Assembly (NCBI GenBank): GCA_009695195.1
Contig: SIBJ01000009.1
Coordinates: 1-64,000 of the forward strand
Direction: 5' to 3'
DNA length: 64,000 bases
From: Pedosphaera sp.
GTDB taxonomy: Bacteria > Verrucomicrobiota > Verrucomicrobiia > Limisphaerales > JADLHS01
Part shown: positions 24,647 to 36,236 of the stretch, in pieces
Layout of the letters: every line of letters starts with the position of its first letter
Numbering within the stretch: the stretch's first letter is position 1
The notes under the pieces: generated by a model
Databases searched by the model: none
Told to the model about the DNA's origin: nothing
The model's input: only the letters and a program-made list of their open reading frames with translations
Program-made: the position numbers and the translations under genes

Positions 24647-27600
24647 TCATTTTGCCGGATCGTAATTCAACCACGGCCCAAGCCAGCGTTCCATTTCGGA
24701 GAGCGGTTTGTCTTTGCGGGTGGAGAGGTCTTGCACCTGATCGCGGTCAAGTTTGCCGACGGCGAAGTACTTTGATTCCGGATGTGCGAAGTAGAGTCCG
24801 CTCACACTCGAACCCGGCCACATGGCGAAACTTTCCGTGAGCTTGATGCCGGTATGTTTTTCCACGTCGAGCAGGTCCCAAAGAATTCCTTTCTCGGTGT
24901 GATCGGGGCAGGCGGGGTAGCCAGGCGCCGGACGGATGCCGCGATATTTCTCCGAGATCAAATCTTCGGTGGTGAGCTTTTCGATTTTCCCGAAGCCCCA
25001 CTCATCGCGCGTGCGCTTGTGCAGATACTCGGCGAACGCTTCGGCCAGTCGGTCCGCGAGCGCCTCGGCCATGATGGCGTTGTAGTCGTCGTGGTCAGCC
25101 TTGAACTTCTCGACAATCGCTTTCAAACCATGTCCGCTCGTGACGGCAAAGCCACCAATGAAATCCGGTGAGCCTTTCGGCGCAATGAAGTCAGCCAGGC
25201 ACCAGTTCGGTGTGCCGTCGCCCTTTTCGATTTGTTGACGCAGGAAGTGGAACTTCGTCAAAAGCTTCGCTCGGGATTCGTCCGCGTAAATCTCCACGTC
25301 ATCGCCGACGGCGTTTGCTGGAAACAAGCCATAGACGGCGCGAAGTTGCAGCGATTTCTTGGCGACGAATTCCGCGAGCAACTGCTGCGCGTCGGCGAAA
25401 AGCTTGCGCGCTTCCTCGCCGTGTTTTTCGTGCTGGAGGATCTTGGGATAAACGCCGCGGAGTTCCCAAGTGTGGAAGAAGGGCGACCAGTCAATGAGCG
25501 GCACCAATTCGGCCAGCGAGACGGTGGATTGGCGATTGGCGATTGGCGATTGGCCATCGGAGGAAAGGACACGAACGTCGGTGAACTCAGGCTTCGGTAA
25601 ATCATCGAACTTGAGCTTCGGTGCGTTGGCGCGGGCGGCTTCGAGTGAAAGCAGTTTCACCTGCGACCCGGCGTGATGCGCGCGGGCTTTCTCGTAGTCT
25701 TCGCGCAGTTGTTTCACGAACGGCGCTTTGCCTACTGCGCTCAACAGGCTGCTCACCACGGGCACGGCGCGGCTCGCGTCGAGGACGTGGACGACTGGTT
25801 CGCTATAGTGCTGCGCGATCTTCACCGCCGTGTGGGCGCGGCTCGTGGTCGCGCCGCCGATGAGCAACGGGACTTTCCAGCCGGTGCGTTCCATTTCGCG
25901 CGCGACGTGAACCATTTCGTCCAGCGACGGGGTGATGAGTCCGCTTAAACCGATCAGGTCGGCCTTTTCCAGCTTCGCGCGCTCCAGAATTTTTTCGCAC
26001 GGCACCATCACGCCCATATCAATCACCTCGTAATTGTTACAGGCGAGCACGACGCCGACGATGTTCTTGCCGATGTCATGCACGTCGCCCTTCACAGTGG
26101 CGAGGATGATTTTGCCCTGGACCTTCACGGTCTCGCCCCGCGCCAGCATCGCCGCTTTCTCGGCTTCCATGAACGGGGTGAGATAAGCCACAGCTTTCTT
26201 CATCACGCGCGCGGATTTGACCACCTGCGGCAAAAACATTTTTCCGACGCCAAACAAATCGCCGACCACGCCCATGCCGGCCATGAGCGGCCCTTCGATG
26301 ACTGACAGCGGCTTGCCGTATTTCTGCCGCGCCTCTTCGATGTCGGTATCAATGAAAGCGTCAATGCCCCGCACCAGCGAGTGCGAGAGCCGTTCCTCGA
26401 CTGTGCCTTTGCGCCATTCTTCTTCGACTTTTTTGTCCGTCGCGGTCGTGCCGGCGCTGGCGGCTTTGAGTTTTTCACCGAACGCCACGAGCCGCTCGGT
26501 CGCGTCGGGACGGCGATTCAGCAAAACGTCTTCGACGAGTTCCTTCAACTCCGGCTCAATCTCTTCATAGACTTCGAGCATCCCGGCGTTGACGATGCCC
26601 ATGTCCATGCCGGCCTTAATGGCGTGATAAAGAAACGCGCTGTGCATCGCTTCACGCACCGGATTGTTGCCGCGAAAACCGAACGACACGTTCGACACAC
26701 CGCCGCTAACTTTTGCGTGCGGGAGGTTCGCCTTGATCCAGCGCGTGGCTTCGATGAAGTCCACGGCGTAGTTGTTGTGCTCCTCGATGCCCGTGCCGAC
26801 GGTGAGGATGTTCGGATCGAAAATGATGTCCTCGGGCGGGAAGCCGACTTCATCCACAAGAATGCGATAGGCGCGTTCGCAGATGCGAATCTTGTCCGCC
26901 AGCGTCGCGGCCTGGCCTTGTTCGTCGAACGCCATGACGACGACGGCCGCGCCATACTTCAAAACTTTCCGCGCATGTTCGCGAAACCTCGCCTCGCCTT
27001 CCTTCATCGAGATGGAGTTCACGATGCCTTTGCCTTGAACGCATTTCAGCCCGGCCTCGATGACTTCCCACTTCGACGAGTCTACCATGAACGGGACTTT
27101 GGCGACTTCGGGTTCGCTGCCGAGCAGATGAAGAAAGCGCGACATCGCCGCGACGCCGTCAATCATGCCTTCGTCCATGCAGATATCTATGATGTTCGCG
27201 CCGTTCTCGACCTGCTGCCGCGCAACGGCGACGGCTTCCTCGTATTTATTTTCCTTGATGAGTTTCGCGAACTTCGGCGAACCCGCCACGTTCGTACGCT
27301 CGCCGATCATGAGGAATATCCCGGGCTGCTGCGTGAACGGCTGCGAGCCGGAGAGGCGCAGGGGAAGAGGCGTGATCGGCGCGACTTCTCCCTCTCCTCC
27401 CGCCGAGGGAGGAGAGGGCTGGGGAGAGGAGGCACTTCCATTTTCAGAAGCCCCTCTCTCCATCTCTCTCCCCGTTCGTTCCTCACGGGGAGAGAGGGAT
27501 ATTACGCGCGTCGTTTGCTGCACGAATTCTCGCGGATGCCGCCCCTCCAGCGCCTTCGCGATGGCCACGATGTGTTCGGGCGTGTTGCCGCAGCAGCCGC

Positions 27601-28618
27601 CGGCGATGTTGAGCAAGCCGCTCCGCGCGAACTCACCGAGAAAGTTTCCCATGTCCGCCGGCGTGAGATCAAAGCCTGTGGGCGAAAGCGGATTCGGCAG
27701 GCCGGCGTTCGGATAGCACGAGATTGCGGCGCTCGACTTATCCGCGAGTTCCGCAAGGAATGGGCGCATGAGATCGGGACCGAGCGAACAGTTCAGCCCG
27801 ACCGCGATAGGTTTAACATGCTTCACCGCCGTCCAAAACGCTTCGATGGTTTGCGCAGAGATCATCGTTTCCCCGCCGCGACCCACGGCAGCAGAAATCA
27901 TGATCGGCAAAATCTTTTTGTCCTGCTCGAACACTTCCTGGATCGCCACGAGCGCCGCCTTGGCGTTGAGCGAATCAAAAATCGTTTCGACGAGCAGCAA
28001 GTCCGAGCCGCCCGCGATGAGCGCGCGCACTTGGTTCGCGTAGGCGGCCTTGACCTGGTCAAAGGTGCAAACGCGAAATCCCGCGTCATCCGCATCCGGC
28101 GAGTTGGAGAGCGAAACTGTCAGCGGCCCGACCGCGCCCGCGACAAAACGCTGACGGCCGGTTTTGTTTGCGATGCGGTCGGCCCATTCGCGGCATTGCT
28201 TGGCGGACTGCTCGTTGATTTCCCAGGCGAGATCGTTGAGGGATTTGTCCTCAATGATTTTTTGATAGAACGCCGGGTCTTTGCGCCCGCCATGCTCGCG
28301 CGGGTCGTCCACGAAGAATTCGCTCTGGCCGATGCTCGTTGCCGAGAAGGTGTTCGTCTCAATGATGTCCGCGCCGGCTTCGAGGAAACGGCGATGGATG
28401 TCGCAGATCGTGTCGGGTTGCGTGAGCGAATAGAGGTCGCCGTTGTTCTTGAGGTCCTTCTTCGAGTCTTTGAACCGTTCGCCGCGAATCGCCGACTCGC
28501 CCAACCCGTAGGCGCGGATGGTCGTCCCCATCGCGCCGTCAATGATGGCGATGCGATGGCGCAGGAGTTTGACGAGTTCCTCGCCGCGCGCAAATGGACC
28601 TGATGGCTTTTCGCTCAC
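24647..28618 (-). CDS. metH: Cobalamin-dependent methionine synthase
   Basis: Predicted 1,323-residue enzyme that methylates homocysteine from methyltetrahydrofolate through B12. Domains in order: homocysteine domain (zinc cysteines in GLNCSLGPD near 274 and GGCCGN near 341), folate domain ([14 protein letters not shown]), B12 cap and Rossmann domains (GDVHDIGKN near 842 supplies the cobalt-binding His), and the SAM-dependent reactivation domain ([15 protein letters not shown]). I start at GTG 28618, where homology begins; an ATG at 28726 adds 36 unconserved residues. Two linkers are lengthened by repeat-derived sequence: residues about 372-411 and about 1021-1030. It is transcribed toward the riboswitch cluster. 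Confidence 0.96.
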   Translation of the reverse strand: MSEKPSGPFARGEELVKLLRHRIAIIDGAMGTTIRAYGLGESAIRGERFKDSKKDLKNNGDLYSLTQPDTICDIHRRFLEAGADIIETNTFSATSIGQSEFFVDDPREHGGRKDPAFYQKIIEDKSLNDLAWEINEQSAKQCREWADRIANKTGRQRFVAGAVGPLTVSLSNSPDADDAGFRVCTFDQVKAAYANQVRALIAGGSDLLLVETIFDSLNAKAALVAIQEVFEQDKKILPIMISAAVGRGGETMISAQTIEAFWTAVKHVKPIAVGLNCSLGPDLMRPFLAELADKSSAAISCYPNAGLPNPLSPTGFDLTPADMGNFLGEFARSGLLNIAGGCCGNTPEHIVAIAKALEGRHPREFVQQTTRVISLSPREERTGREMERGASENGSASSPQPSPPSAGGEGEVAPITPLPLRLSGSQPFTQQPGIFLMIGERTNVAGSPKFAKLIKENKYEEAVAVARQQVENGANIIDICMDEGMIDGVAAMSRFLHLLGSEPEVAKVPFMVDSSKWEVIEAGLKCVQGKGIVNSISMKEGEARFREHARKVLKYGAAVVVMAFDEQGQAATLADKIRICERAYRILVDEVGFPPEDIIFDPNILTVGTGIEEHNNYAVDFIEATRWIKANLPHAKVSGGVSNVSFGFRGNNPVREAMHSAFLYHAIKAGMDMGIVNAGMLEVYEEIEPELKELVEDVLLNRRPDATERLVAFGEKLKAASAGTTATDKKVEEEWRKGTVEERLSHSLVRGIDAFIDTDIEEARQKYGKPLSVIEGPLMAGMGVVGDLFGVGKMFLPQVVKSARVMKKAVAYLTPFMEAEKAAMLARGETVKVQGKIILATVKGDVHDIGKNIVGVVLACNNYEVIDMGVMVPCEKILERAKLEKADLIGLSGLITPSLDEMVHVAREMERTGWKVPLLIGGATTSRAHTAVKIAQHYSEPVVHVLDASRAVPVVSSLLSAVGKAPFVKQLREDYEKARAHHAGSQVKLLSLEAARANAPKLKFDDLPKPEFTDVRVLSSDGQSPIANRQSTVSLAELVPLIDWSPFFHTWELRGVYPKILQHEKHGEEARKLFADAQQLLAEFVAKKSLQLRAVYGLFPANAVGDDVEIYADESRAKLLTKFHFLRQQIEKGDGTPNWCLADFIAPKGSPDFIGGFAVTSGHGLKAIVEKFKADHDDYNAIMAEALADRLAEAFAEYLHKRTRDEWGFGKIEKLTTEDLISEKYRGIRPAPGYPACPDHTEKGILWDLLDVEKHTGIKLTESFAMWPGSSVSGLYFAHPESKYFAVGKLDRDQVQDLSTRKDKPLSEMERWLGPWLNYDPAK
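25527..25554. repeat. Four exact GATTGGC heptamers inside metH
   Basis: (GATTGGC)4 spans 28 bp with no interruption. On the coding strand it reads GCCAATC and encodes part of [10 protein letters not shown] in the linker before the reactivation domain. Because the unit is seven bases, gain or loss of one copy would shift the metH frame. Confidence 0.9.
27384..27505. repeat. CCCTCTCC palindromic repeats translated within metH
   Basis: CCCTCTCCTCCC/GGGAGGAGAGGG (27390-27418) and CTCTCTCCCCGT/ACGGGGAGAGAG (about 27463-27496) are two hairpins of the dispersed CCCTCTCCCC family. They encode [16 protein letters not shown] and [16 protein letters not shown] between the homocysteine and folate domains. 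Confidence 0.85.
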
Positions 28619-28836
28619 GGCGGGCAGCTTAGCGTGAGGGCGGGGCAGTGCCAAGTGAAAAATCAACGTATCTGGATATGACGATATGACATTTGAGACG
28701 GCGGGGCGCAACGCCGGGCTTTTCATGCGCCGGGCGATTGTCAGCCGGCAATGATGCGCGACCCGGATGGCAATTTACGAGTGATGCTCGCCAACCGTTT
28801 GCTTGCTTCGCGCTGACCGCTTTCTAAACTCCCGCC

Positions 28837-29436
28837 ATGCTCGGTGAAGGAATCATCAAAGGAATGGCGGAGACGGCGAGGAATTTCCTCGGCAGTTACG
28901 TCAGCGATGAGCGCCTCACCACGGTGCAATATCCCGAGGAGCGGATTCCCCAGATCGAGAACGCCCGGCAGTTTCCGTTTCTCCTTTACGATGGCGATGA
29001 CTGGCACGCAGGCATGCGCTGCGTCGCCTGCCAGATTTGCGAAAAGGAATGTCCACCCAAGTGCATTTACATCGAGAAGAGCAAGGACAAGAAACCGGAT
29101 TACACGGGCAAGGCGCAGTTTTATCCGGCGAAGTTCGATATTGATATCTCGGTCTGCATGAGCTGCCAGATTTGCGTCGAGGTCTGCCCGTTCGACGCGA
29201 TCAAGATGGACACGGAATATGAACTGAGCACCACGGACCGGTTCGGGGGGTTGCTGATCAACAAGCAAAAACTCTCGCGGTCGAATTCCCACTTTCGCCA
29301 GATTCATCCGACCGACGCCGCGGAAGTGGACATGCGGCTCGCTGCGGAGAAGGCCAAAGCCGAAGCGAAGGCGAAAGCCGCCGCGGCTCCGAAACCAGCG
29401 CCGCCGGCACCAGTTGCGGCCCCGATCGGAGCATGA
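28837..29436 (+). CDS. nuoI: NADH-quinone oxidoreductase subunit I
   Basis: Predicted 199-residue protein carrying two 4Fe-4S clusters that link the hydrophilic arm of complex I to quinone. The cluster motifs are CVACQICEKECPP (about 63-75) and CMSCQICVEVCP (about 108-119). A low-complexity Ala/Lys/Pro tail (about 168-199) follows the fold and is not part of the usual subunit. It is the first gene of this nuo cluster; nuoA-G are not in the window. Its start faces the metH start, giving a divergent region of about 218 bp. Confidence 0.95.
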   Translation: MLGEGIIKGMAETARNFLGSYVSDERLTTVQYPEERIPQIENARQFPFLLYDGDDWHAGMRCVACQICEKECPPKCIYIEKSKDKKPDYTGKAQFYPAKFDIDISVCMSCQICVEVCPFDAIKMDTEYELSTTDRFGGLLINKQKLSRSNSHFRQIHPTDAAEVDMRLAAEKAKAEAKAKAAAAPKPAPPAPVAAPIGA

Positions 29437-29469
29437 CTAACGAACAGGGGAAAAGGGATTCTTGAACTG

Positions 29470-30666
29470 ATGTCTGACACGTTCGACCAGATTTTTGTTT
29501 CGTTGAAGCACTGGCTGCTCGGCTATCTGCCGGTTTGGTCGCAGCCGGTGATTTCATGTCTGCTTTCAATCGCGGTCATCATCGTCGCCTTCGCGACGCT
29601 CTTCGCCATCACCACGTGGCTGGAACGAAAAGGCCTGGCCCGCATTCAAAATCGCTACGGCCCAAACCGCGCTGGTATTCCGCTGACGAACATCAGCCTC
29701 TTCGGCCTCGGCCAACCCGCCGCCGACGGCATCAAGGCGCTCACCAAGGAGGACATCGTGCCTTTTGCCGCCGACAAGCTTGTGCATTTCTTCGCGCCGG
29801 TGGTGTTGGTCATTCCAGTGTTGCTTTCCTACGCGGTGCTGCCGATCGGCCGCAACATGGTCGCCGTGGACATGGACGCCGGCCTGCTGTTTTTCTTCGC
29901 CGTTGGCGCGGCGACGGAGTTGAGCGTGTTCATGGCCGGCTGGTCGAGCCGCAACAAGTACGCGCTCCTCGGCGCGATGCGCGCCATCGCGCAAATGGTC
30001 AGCTACGAAATCCCGCTCATCCTGAGTTCCGTCAGCGTGATCATGATGGTCGGTTCGCTCTCGACGGTGAAGATTGTCGAGGCGCAATCCACTTACCACG
30101 GCCTGCTGCCGGACTGGTTCGTGTTCACGCCGTGGGGTTTCGCGGGTTTCATCCTGTTCATGATTTCCGCGCTCGCCGAATCGAACCGTTCGCCGTTTGA
30201 TCTCCCGGAAGGCGAATCGGAAATCGTCGCCGGTTACTTCATCGAATACTCCGGCTTCAAGTTCGCGCTCTTTTTCCTCGCGGAATATCTCGGCATGTTC
30301 GCCATCAGCGGACTCGGCATCACCTTGTTCCTCGGCGGCTGGCACGCGCCCTTCGCGTGGCTCACGTGGATTCCTTCCTGGGCGTGGTTCTTCATCAAGC
30401 TGGTGACACTTGTCCTGATCCTGATCTGGATTCGCGGCACCGTGCCGCGGCTGCGCATGGATCAACTCATGAACTTCGCCTGGAAATTCATGCTGCCCAT
30501 GGCGCTGCTCAATCTCGTCGGGGTTGCAATCTGGCATTTCATGACGCCGGGATTGCCACGCTGGCTCGTCGGCTTCGCGCTCGTCGTCGGCCCGTATCTG
30601 CTGCTGGGGCGCGGGTTGATGGCAGGCAAAAACCTCGCCAAGCGCACGTATCGTTTCGCGGAATAA
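29470..30666 (+). CDS. nuoH: NADH-quinone oxidoreductase subunit H
   Basis: Predicted 398-residue membrane subunit that forms the quinone chamber entry. Conserved stretches include TWLERKGLARIQNRYGPNR, DGIKALTKEDIVP and the acidic loop ESNRSPFDLPEGESEIVAGY. Full length with about eight to nine membrane helices. The gene order I-H differs from the usual H-I. Confidence 0.96.
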   Translation: MSDTFDQIFVSLKHWLLGYLPVWSQPVISCLLSIAVIIVAFATLFAITTWLERKGLARIQNRYGPNRAGIPLTNISLFGLGQPAADGIKALTKEDIVPFAADKLVHFFAPVVLVIPVLLSYAVLPIGRNMVAVDMDAGLLFFFAVGAATELSVFMAGWSSRNKYALLGAMRAIAQMVSYEIPLILSSVSVIMMVGSLSTVKIVEAQSTYHGLLPDWFVFTPWGFAGFILFMISALAESNRSPFDLPEGESEIVAGYFIEYSGFKFALFFLAEYLGMFAISGLGITLFLGGWHAPFAWLTWIPSWAWFFIKLVTLVLILIWIRGTVPRLRMDQLMNFAWKFMLPMALLNLVGVAIWHFMTPGLPRWLVGFALVVGPYLLLGRGLMAGKNLAKRTYRFAE

Positions 30667-30670
30667 ATTC

Positions 30671-30849
30671 AACCACGGATCAACACTGATGAACACGGGT
30701 ACAATCGGAGCGCGGGCTTCAGCCCGCTTCAACGGTCGCATGCAGCTAGGTATCCGGACGATTCAAACTTCCGACTGGCGAAGTGGAATAAGTTCCGCGC
30801 TCCGGCCCGTTGCCTGTATCATCCGTGTCCATCCGTGTCCATCCGTGGT
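30671..30849. repeat. Nested inverted repeats between nuoH and nuoJ
   Basis: The outer pair is ACCACGGATCAACACTGATG on the left and CATCCGTGTCCATCCGTGGT on the right. Inside lies GGAGCGCGGGCTTCAGCCCG at 30715 with its partner TTCCGCGCTCC near 30805. One repeat family appears nested inside another. The right end stops seven bases before the nuoJ start, leaving no obvious ribosome site. Confidence 0.8.
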
Positions 30850-30855
30850 TAAAAA

Positions 30856-31353
30856 ATGACTTTGCCTTTCATCATCCTCGCCGTTCTGACCATCGCCGCC
30901 GCCGTGGCTGCGATGAGCCTGCGTAATCTCATCCATTGCGCTCTCGCGATGGTTGGCGCATTCGGCGGACTCGCGGCGCTCTACTTGCAACTCGACGCCC
31001 AATTTGTCGGCTTCACCCAAATCCTGGTTTACATCGGTGCGGTCGCGATCCTGATTGTGTTCGCCATCCTGCTGACGCGCGGCGGCCAGGTGCCGGAGAA
31101 AGCGCTTTTCTCTTCCTCGTGGATTTGGGGCGTGCTCGTGACCGTCGCCGTGTTCGGCACGCTCGCGTGGACCATCAAGAATAGTTTCGCCAGCCAGCGC
31201 GTGCCGGCGGAGCGCGTGGAAGCCACGGTGAAAGAGATCGGCGACGCACTGATGACGAAGTTTGTTCTCCCGCTAGAAGTCATCGGCTTGCTGCTGACGG
31301 CGGCGCTGATTGGCGCGGTGATTATTGCGATGCGTGACGAGGTGAAGAAATGA
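30856..31353 (+). CDS. nuoJ: NADH-quinone oxidoreductase subunit J
   Basis: Predicted 165-residue membrane subunit with five helices. Typical features are [20 protein letters not shown] and [20 protein letters not shown], the helix with the pi-bulge seen in complex I. The ATG follows the repeat TCCGTGGTTAAAAA rather than a clear Shine-Dalgarno site. Confidence 0.95.
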   Translation: MTLPFIILAVLTIAAAVAAMSLRNLIHCALAMVGAFGGLAALYLQLDAQFVGFTQILVYIGAVAILIVFAILLTRGGQVPEKALFSSSWIWGVLVTVAVFGTLAWTIKNSFASQRVPAERVEATVKEIGDALMTKFVLPLEVIGLLLTAALIGAVIIAMRDEVKK

Positions 31354-31357
31354 AGCT

Positions 31358-31444
31358 CCAACAACCAACATCCAACATCCAGAGAAGCACCAAGCTCCAA
31401 GCACCAAGCGTGTGCCTCGCGCGGGGCATTGGAGCTTGGAGGTT
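31358..31444. repeat. CCAACATC/CCAAGCTCC repeat between nuoJ and nuoK
   Basis: AACCAACATCCAACATCCAG and CACCAAGCTCCAAGCACCAA are tandem-like; GGAGCTTGGAGG at the right pairs with the CCAAGCTCC part. It shares its first motif with 4018-4043. Confidence 0.7.
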
Positions 31445-31450
31445 CAGCGC

Positions 31451-31762
31451 ATGACTCCGCTCTCCGCCTATCTCATCCTGTCCGCCATGATCTTCGCCAT
31501 CGGGCTGGCCGGTGCTTTGACGCGGCGCAATGCGATCATCGTGCTCATCGGCATCGAGCTCATGCTCAACGCGGCGAACCTGAACTTCATCGCGTTCTGG
31601 CGTTTCAGCGAACACCCGGAAGCGCTGACTGGAATCATGTTCGTGATTTTCTCAATCGGCATCGCGGCGGCCGAAGCGGCCGTCGGCTTGGCGCTCATCA
31701 TCGCGATTTACCGGCATTACAAGACGACGAACGTAGACGAAGTGAACTCGCTCAGGGGATGA
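31451..31762 (+). CDS. nuoK: NADH-quinone oxidoreductase subunit K
   Basis: Predicted 103-residue, three-helix membrane subunit. [17 protein letters not shown] contains the helix-2 glutamate used in proton transfer, and [16 protein letters not shown] ends the third helix. ATG 31451 is chosen; the upstream open frame is repeat-derived. An IS200-type element separates it from nuoL. Confidence 0.95.
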   Translation: MTPLSAYLILSAMIFAIGLAGALTRRNAIIVLIGIELMLNAANLNFIAFWRFSEHPEALTGIMFVIFSIGIAAAEAAVGLALIIAIYRHYKTTNVDEVNSLRG

Positions 31763-31825
31763 AAACCGAGCAACAAAGTTTCAATGCGCTGTCGGCGAAT
31801 CCGACAGGCGCGGAGCGCCGACAGA

Positions 31826-31884
31826 AGGTAGCCCACGGCGCCAGCCGTGGGTTAATGCGTGAAAACAATCCAAGCCCCGGAGGG
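31826..31884. repeat. Inverted partner of the transposase-flanking repeat
   Basis: GTAGCCCACGGCGCCAGCCG (from 31830) and CCAAGCCCCGGAGGGGCGA (from 31870) are reverse complements of the two halves of the 88-bp repeat that follows at 31894. The pair can fold into a long imperfect hairpin. Confidence 0.75.
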
Positions 31885-31893
31885 GCGAAAGAA

Positions 31894-32551
31894 TCTGTCG
31901 CCCCATCCGGGGCTTGGTTTGATTCAACTTGGAATCCCACGGCTCACGCCATGGGCTACAGTCTGCCGCCGTTCCACGGCTAACGATTATGGCGCACACA
32001 TTCACCAATCTCCTGACGCACATCATTTTCAGCACGATAAACCGGATGCCCACGCTCGAACCCGATCTCAAACAAAGGTTGTTTCCCTACATGGGCGGCA
32101 TCTTTCGCGAACTGGACGCAACTGCGCTTCTGATAAATGGCCCAACCGATCACGTTCACATTCTCGCGGTGCTTCCCGCAAAACTCGCCCCAGCCGAAAT
32201 CATCGGTAAGGTGAAGTCGAATTCCTCCGGCTGGGTTCACAAGACATTTCCAACGCGACAGACATTTTCGTGGCAGGTCGGTTACGCGGCCTTGGGCGTG
32301 AGTCCGTCGCAGAAGCAAACCGTATTGGATTACATCGCCAATCAGGAAGAACACCACCGCAAAATTTTGTTCAAGGAGGAGTTCATTGCGTTCTTGAAAA
32401 AACACGGGATTGAATACGACGAGAAATATCTGTGGGAATGAGCGCGCGATTCCAAATTGTTTTTCTGTCGCCCCTGCCGGGGCTTGGTTTGTTTTGTTCG
32501 TTTGACCCACGGCTGGCGCCGTGGGCTACCATCTGCCGCCACTCCGTGGCT
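31894..32551 (+). mobile_element. IS200-type transposase flanked by 88-bp direct repeats
   Basis: Copies at 31894-31981 and 32464-32551 are both exactly 88 bp and share TCTGTCGCCCC, CCGGGGCTTGGTTTG, CCCACGGCT, TGGGCTAC and TCTGCCGCC blocks. Each contains a palindrome (CCCACGGCTGGCGCCGTGGG in the right copy). A Y1 transposase gene lies between them. This matches a REP-associated transposase unit, in which the enzyme moves or copies the palindromes. It sits between nuoK and nuoL. Confidence 0.75.
31989..32441 (+). CDS. IS200/IS605-type Y1 transposase (RAYT-like)
   Basis: Predicted 150-residue HUH single-strand transposase. The metal-binding HUH motif is DHVHILAVLP (about residue 54) and the likely catalytic tyrosine is in VLDYIANQEEHH (about 120). 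FTNLLTHIIFST opens the fold. It is full length and unbroken, so may be active. Start ATG 31989 lies eight bases after the left 88-bp repeat. Confidence 0.9.
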   Translation: MAHTFTNLLTHIIFSTINRMPTLEPDLKQRLFPYMGGIFRELDATALLINGPTDHVHILAVLPAKLAPAEIIGKVKSNSSGWVHKTFPTRQTFSWQVGYAALGVSPSQKQTVLDYIANQEEHHRKILFKEEFIAFLKKHGIEYDEKYLWE

Positions 32552-32556
32552 TTCAA

Positions 32557-34667
<2,111 letters not shown>

Positions 34668-34671
<4 letters not shown>

Positions 34672-36230
34672 ACGACCTTCCAATCCTCACCATCATCACG
34701 TTGCTACCGCTCATCGGCGGATTGATTGTCGTCGGTCTCGGTGCGGAGCAGAAGGGCCTCGCGCGCAAACTGGCACTCGCCTTTAGCTTTGCATCGCTCG
34801 CGCTGGCGATGGGATTGTGGAAACAATTCGACACGACCTCTGGCGAACTTCAATTCGTCGAGCGGCACGACTGGATTCCAACGCTCGGCGTGCAGTATTT
34901 CGTCGGCGTGGATGGGCTGGGGCTGTTGATGGTGATGCTCACCGCGATCGTTGTCCCGATGTCGCTGCTGGTCTCCGGGCGAATCAATGAGCGCGTTCCG
35001 CTCTATCACGCGCTCGTGCTGTTCCTGCAAGCCGGCCTGTTCGGCACGTTCACGGCGCTGAACTTTTTCCACTGGTTCATTTTCTGGGAGCTGAGTTTGA
35101 TCCCGGCGTTCTTCCTCGTGCGGCTTTGGGGCGGACCGCAACGCGCGCCGGCGGCGACGCAGTTTTTCATCTACACGATGGTCGGCAGCGTCGCGATGCT
35201 GCTGGCGTTCCTCGCGATCTTCGTCGCGACGGGCAAATTTGATTTCATCGAACTCGCGGAGCTTGGTCGCAACGGCACGCTGGCTTCCGCGCTCGCGGCG
35301 AAACTTGGCTGGTATAATTTGAACACCGGGCCGCTCGCACTGGTGATTTTCGGCGGCGTGCTGCTGGGCTTCGCGGTGAAAGTGCCGTTGATGCCGTTCC
35401 ACACGTGGCTGCCCGCGACCTACGCCGAAGCGCCGTCGCCGGTGACGATGCTGCTCACGGGCGTGATGTCGAAGATGGGCATGTATGGTTTCATCCGCAT
35501 CCTGCTGCCGATTTTCGTCTCGCAGATGCAGATGCCCAAGGTGCTCGCCACGCTGCAATGGCTCGCGGTCATCACCATCGTTTTCTCGGCGTGCGCCGCG
35601 TTCGCGCAGCGCGACCTCAAGCGCATCCTCGCGTATTCCTCGATCAACCACCTCGGCTACTGCCTGCTCGGCGTGTTCGCGGTTGCGGGTTCCGGCGGCA
35701 TCGCGGTCAATGCCGCCACGGAAAAAGCCGCCGCGCTCAACGGCGTGTTCCTGCAAATGTTCAATCACGGCCTCACGGCGGCGACGTTGTTCATGTTCGT
35801 GGGCTTCCTTGAACAACGCAGCGGCGGCCTGCACGGCCTGAACGATTTCGGCGGGCTGCGCAAAGTCGCGCCGGTATTTTGCGGACTGATGGGCATTGCG
35901 TTGTTCTCGTCGCTCGGACTGCCGGGGCTGAATGGGTTCGTGGGCGAATTCCTGATTTTCAAAGGCGTGTTCCCGCTCGCGCCGTGGGCGGCGGCGTTGT
36001 CGGTGATTGGCCTGCTGGTCACGGCGATTTTCATCCTCACGATTTTGCAACGCGTCTTCAACGGCCCGCTGAACGTGAAGTGGGCGAAGTTCCCGGACCT
36101 GACGCCGGGTGAGATTGGGCTGTTGCTGATCCCGATCGCACTCATGTTCGTGCTCGGCCTATATCCGCGCCTCGTGCTGGACGTTATCAATCCGACGGCG
36201 GTGCAGATGGTGGAGCAACTGAAATTCTAA
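34668..36230 (+). CDS. nuoM: NADH-quinone oxidoreductase subunit M, first copy
   Basis: Predicted 520-residue antiporter-like subunit. Conserved features: VGVDGLGLLMVMLTAIVVPM, FFHWFIFWELSLIPAFFLV with the key glutamate, and MPFHTWLPATYAEAPSPVTM. It starts at GTG overlapping the nuoL stop. Full length. A second NuoM paralogue lies 1.1 kb downstream; they are clearly diverged. Confidence 0.94.
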
Positions 36231-36236
36231 GAGTAA

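Noticed and set aside
26381-28603. 740-codon open frame opposite metH
   Set aside because: It mirrors the conserved MetH coding sequence and is Arg/His/Ala-rich, as expected of an antisense frame in GC-rich DNA.
34704-36050. 448-codon open frame opposite nuoM
   Set aside because: Low-complexity Arg/Gln/His sequence; a shadow of NuoM.
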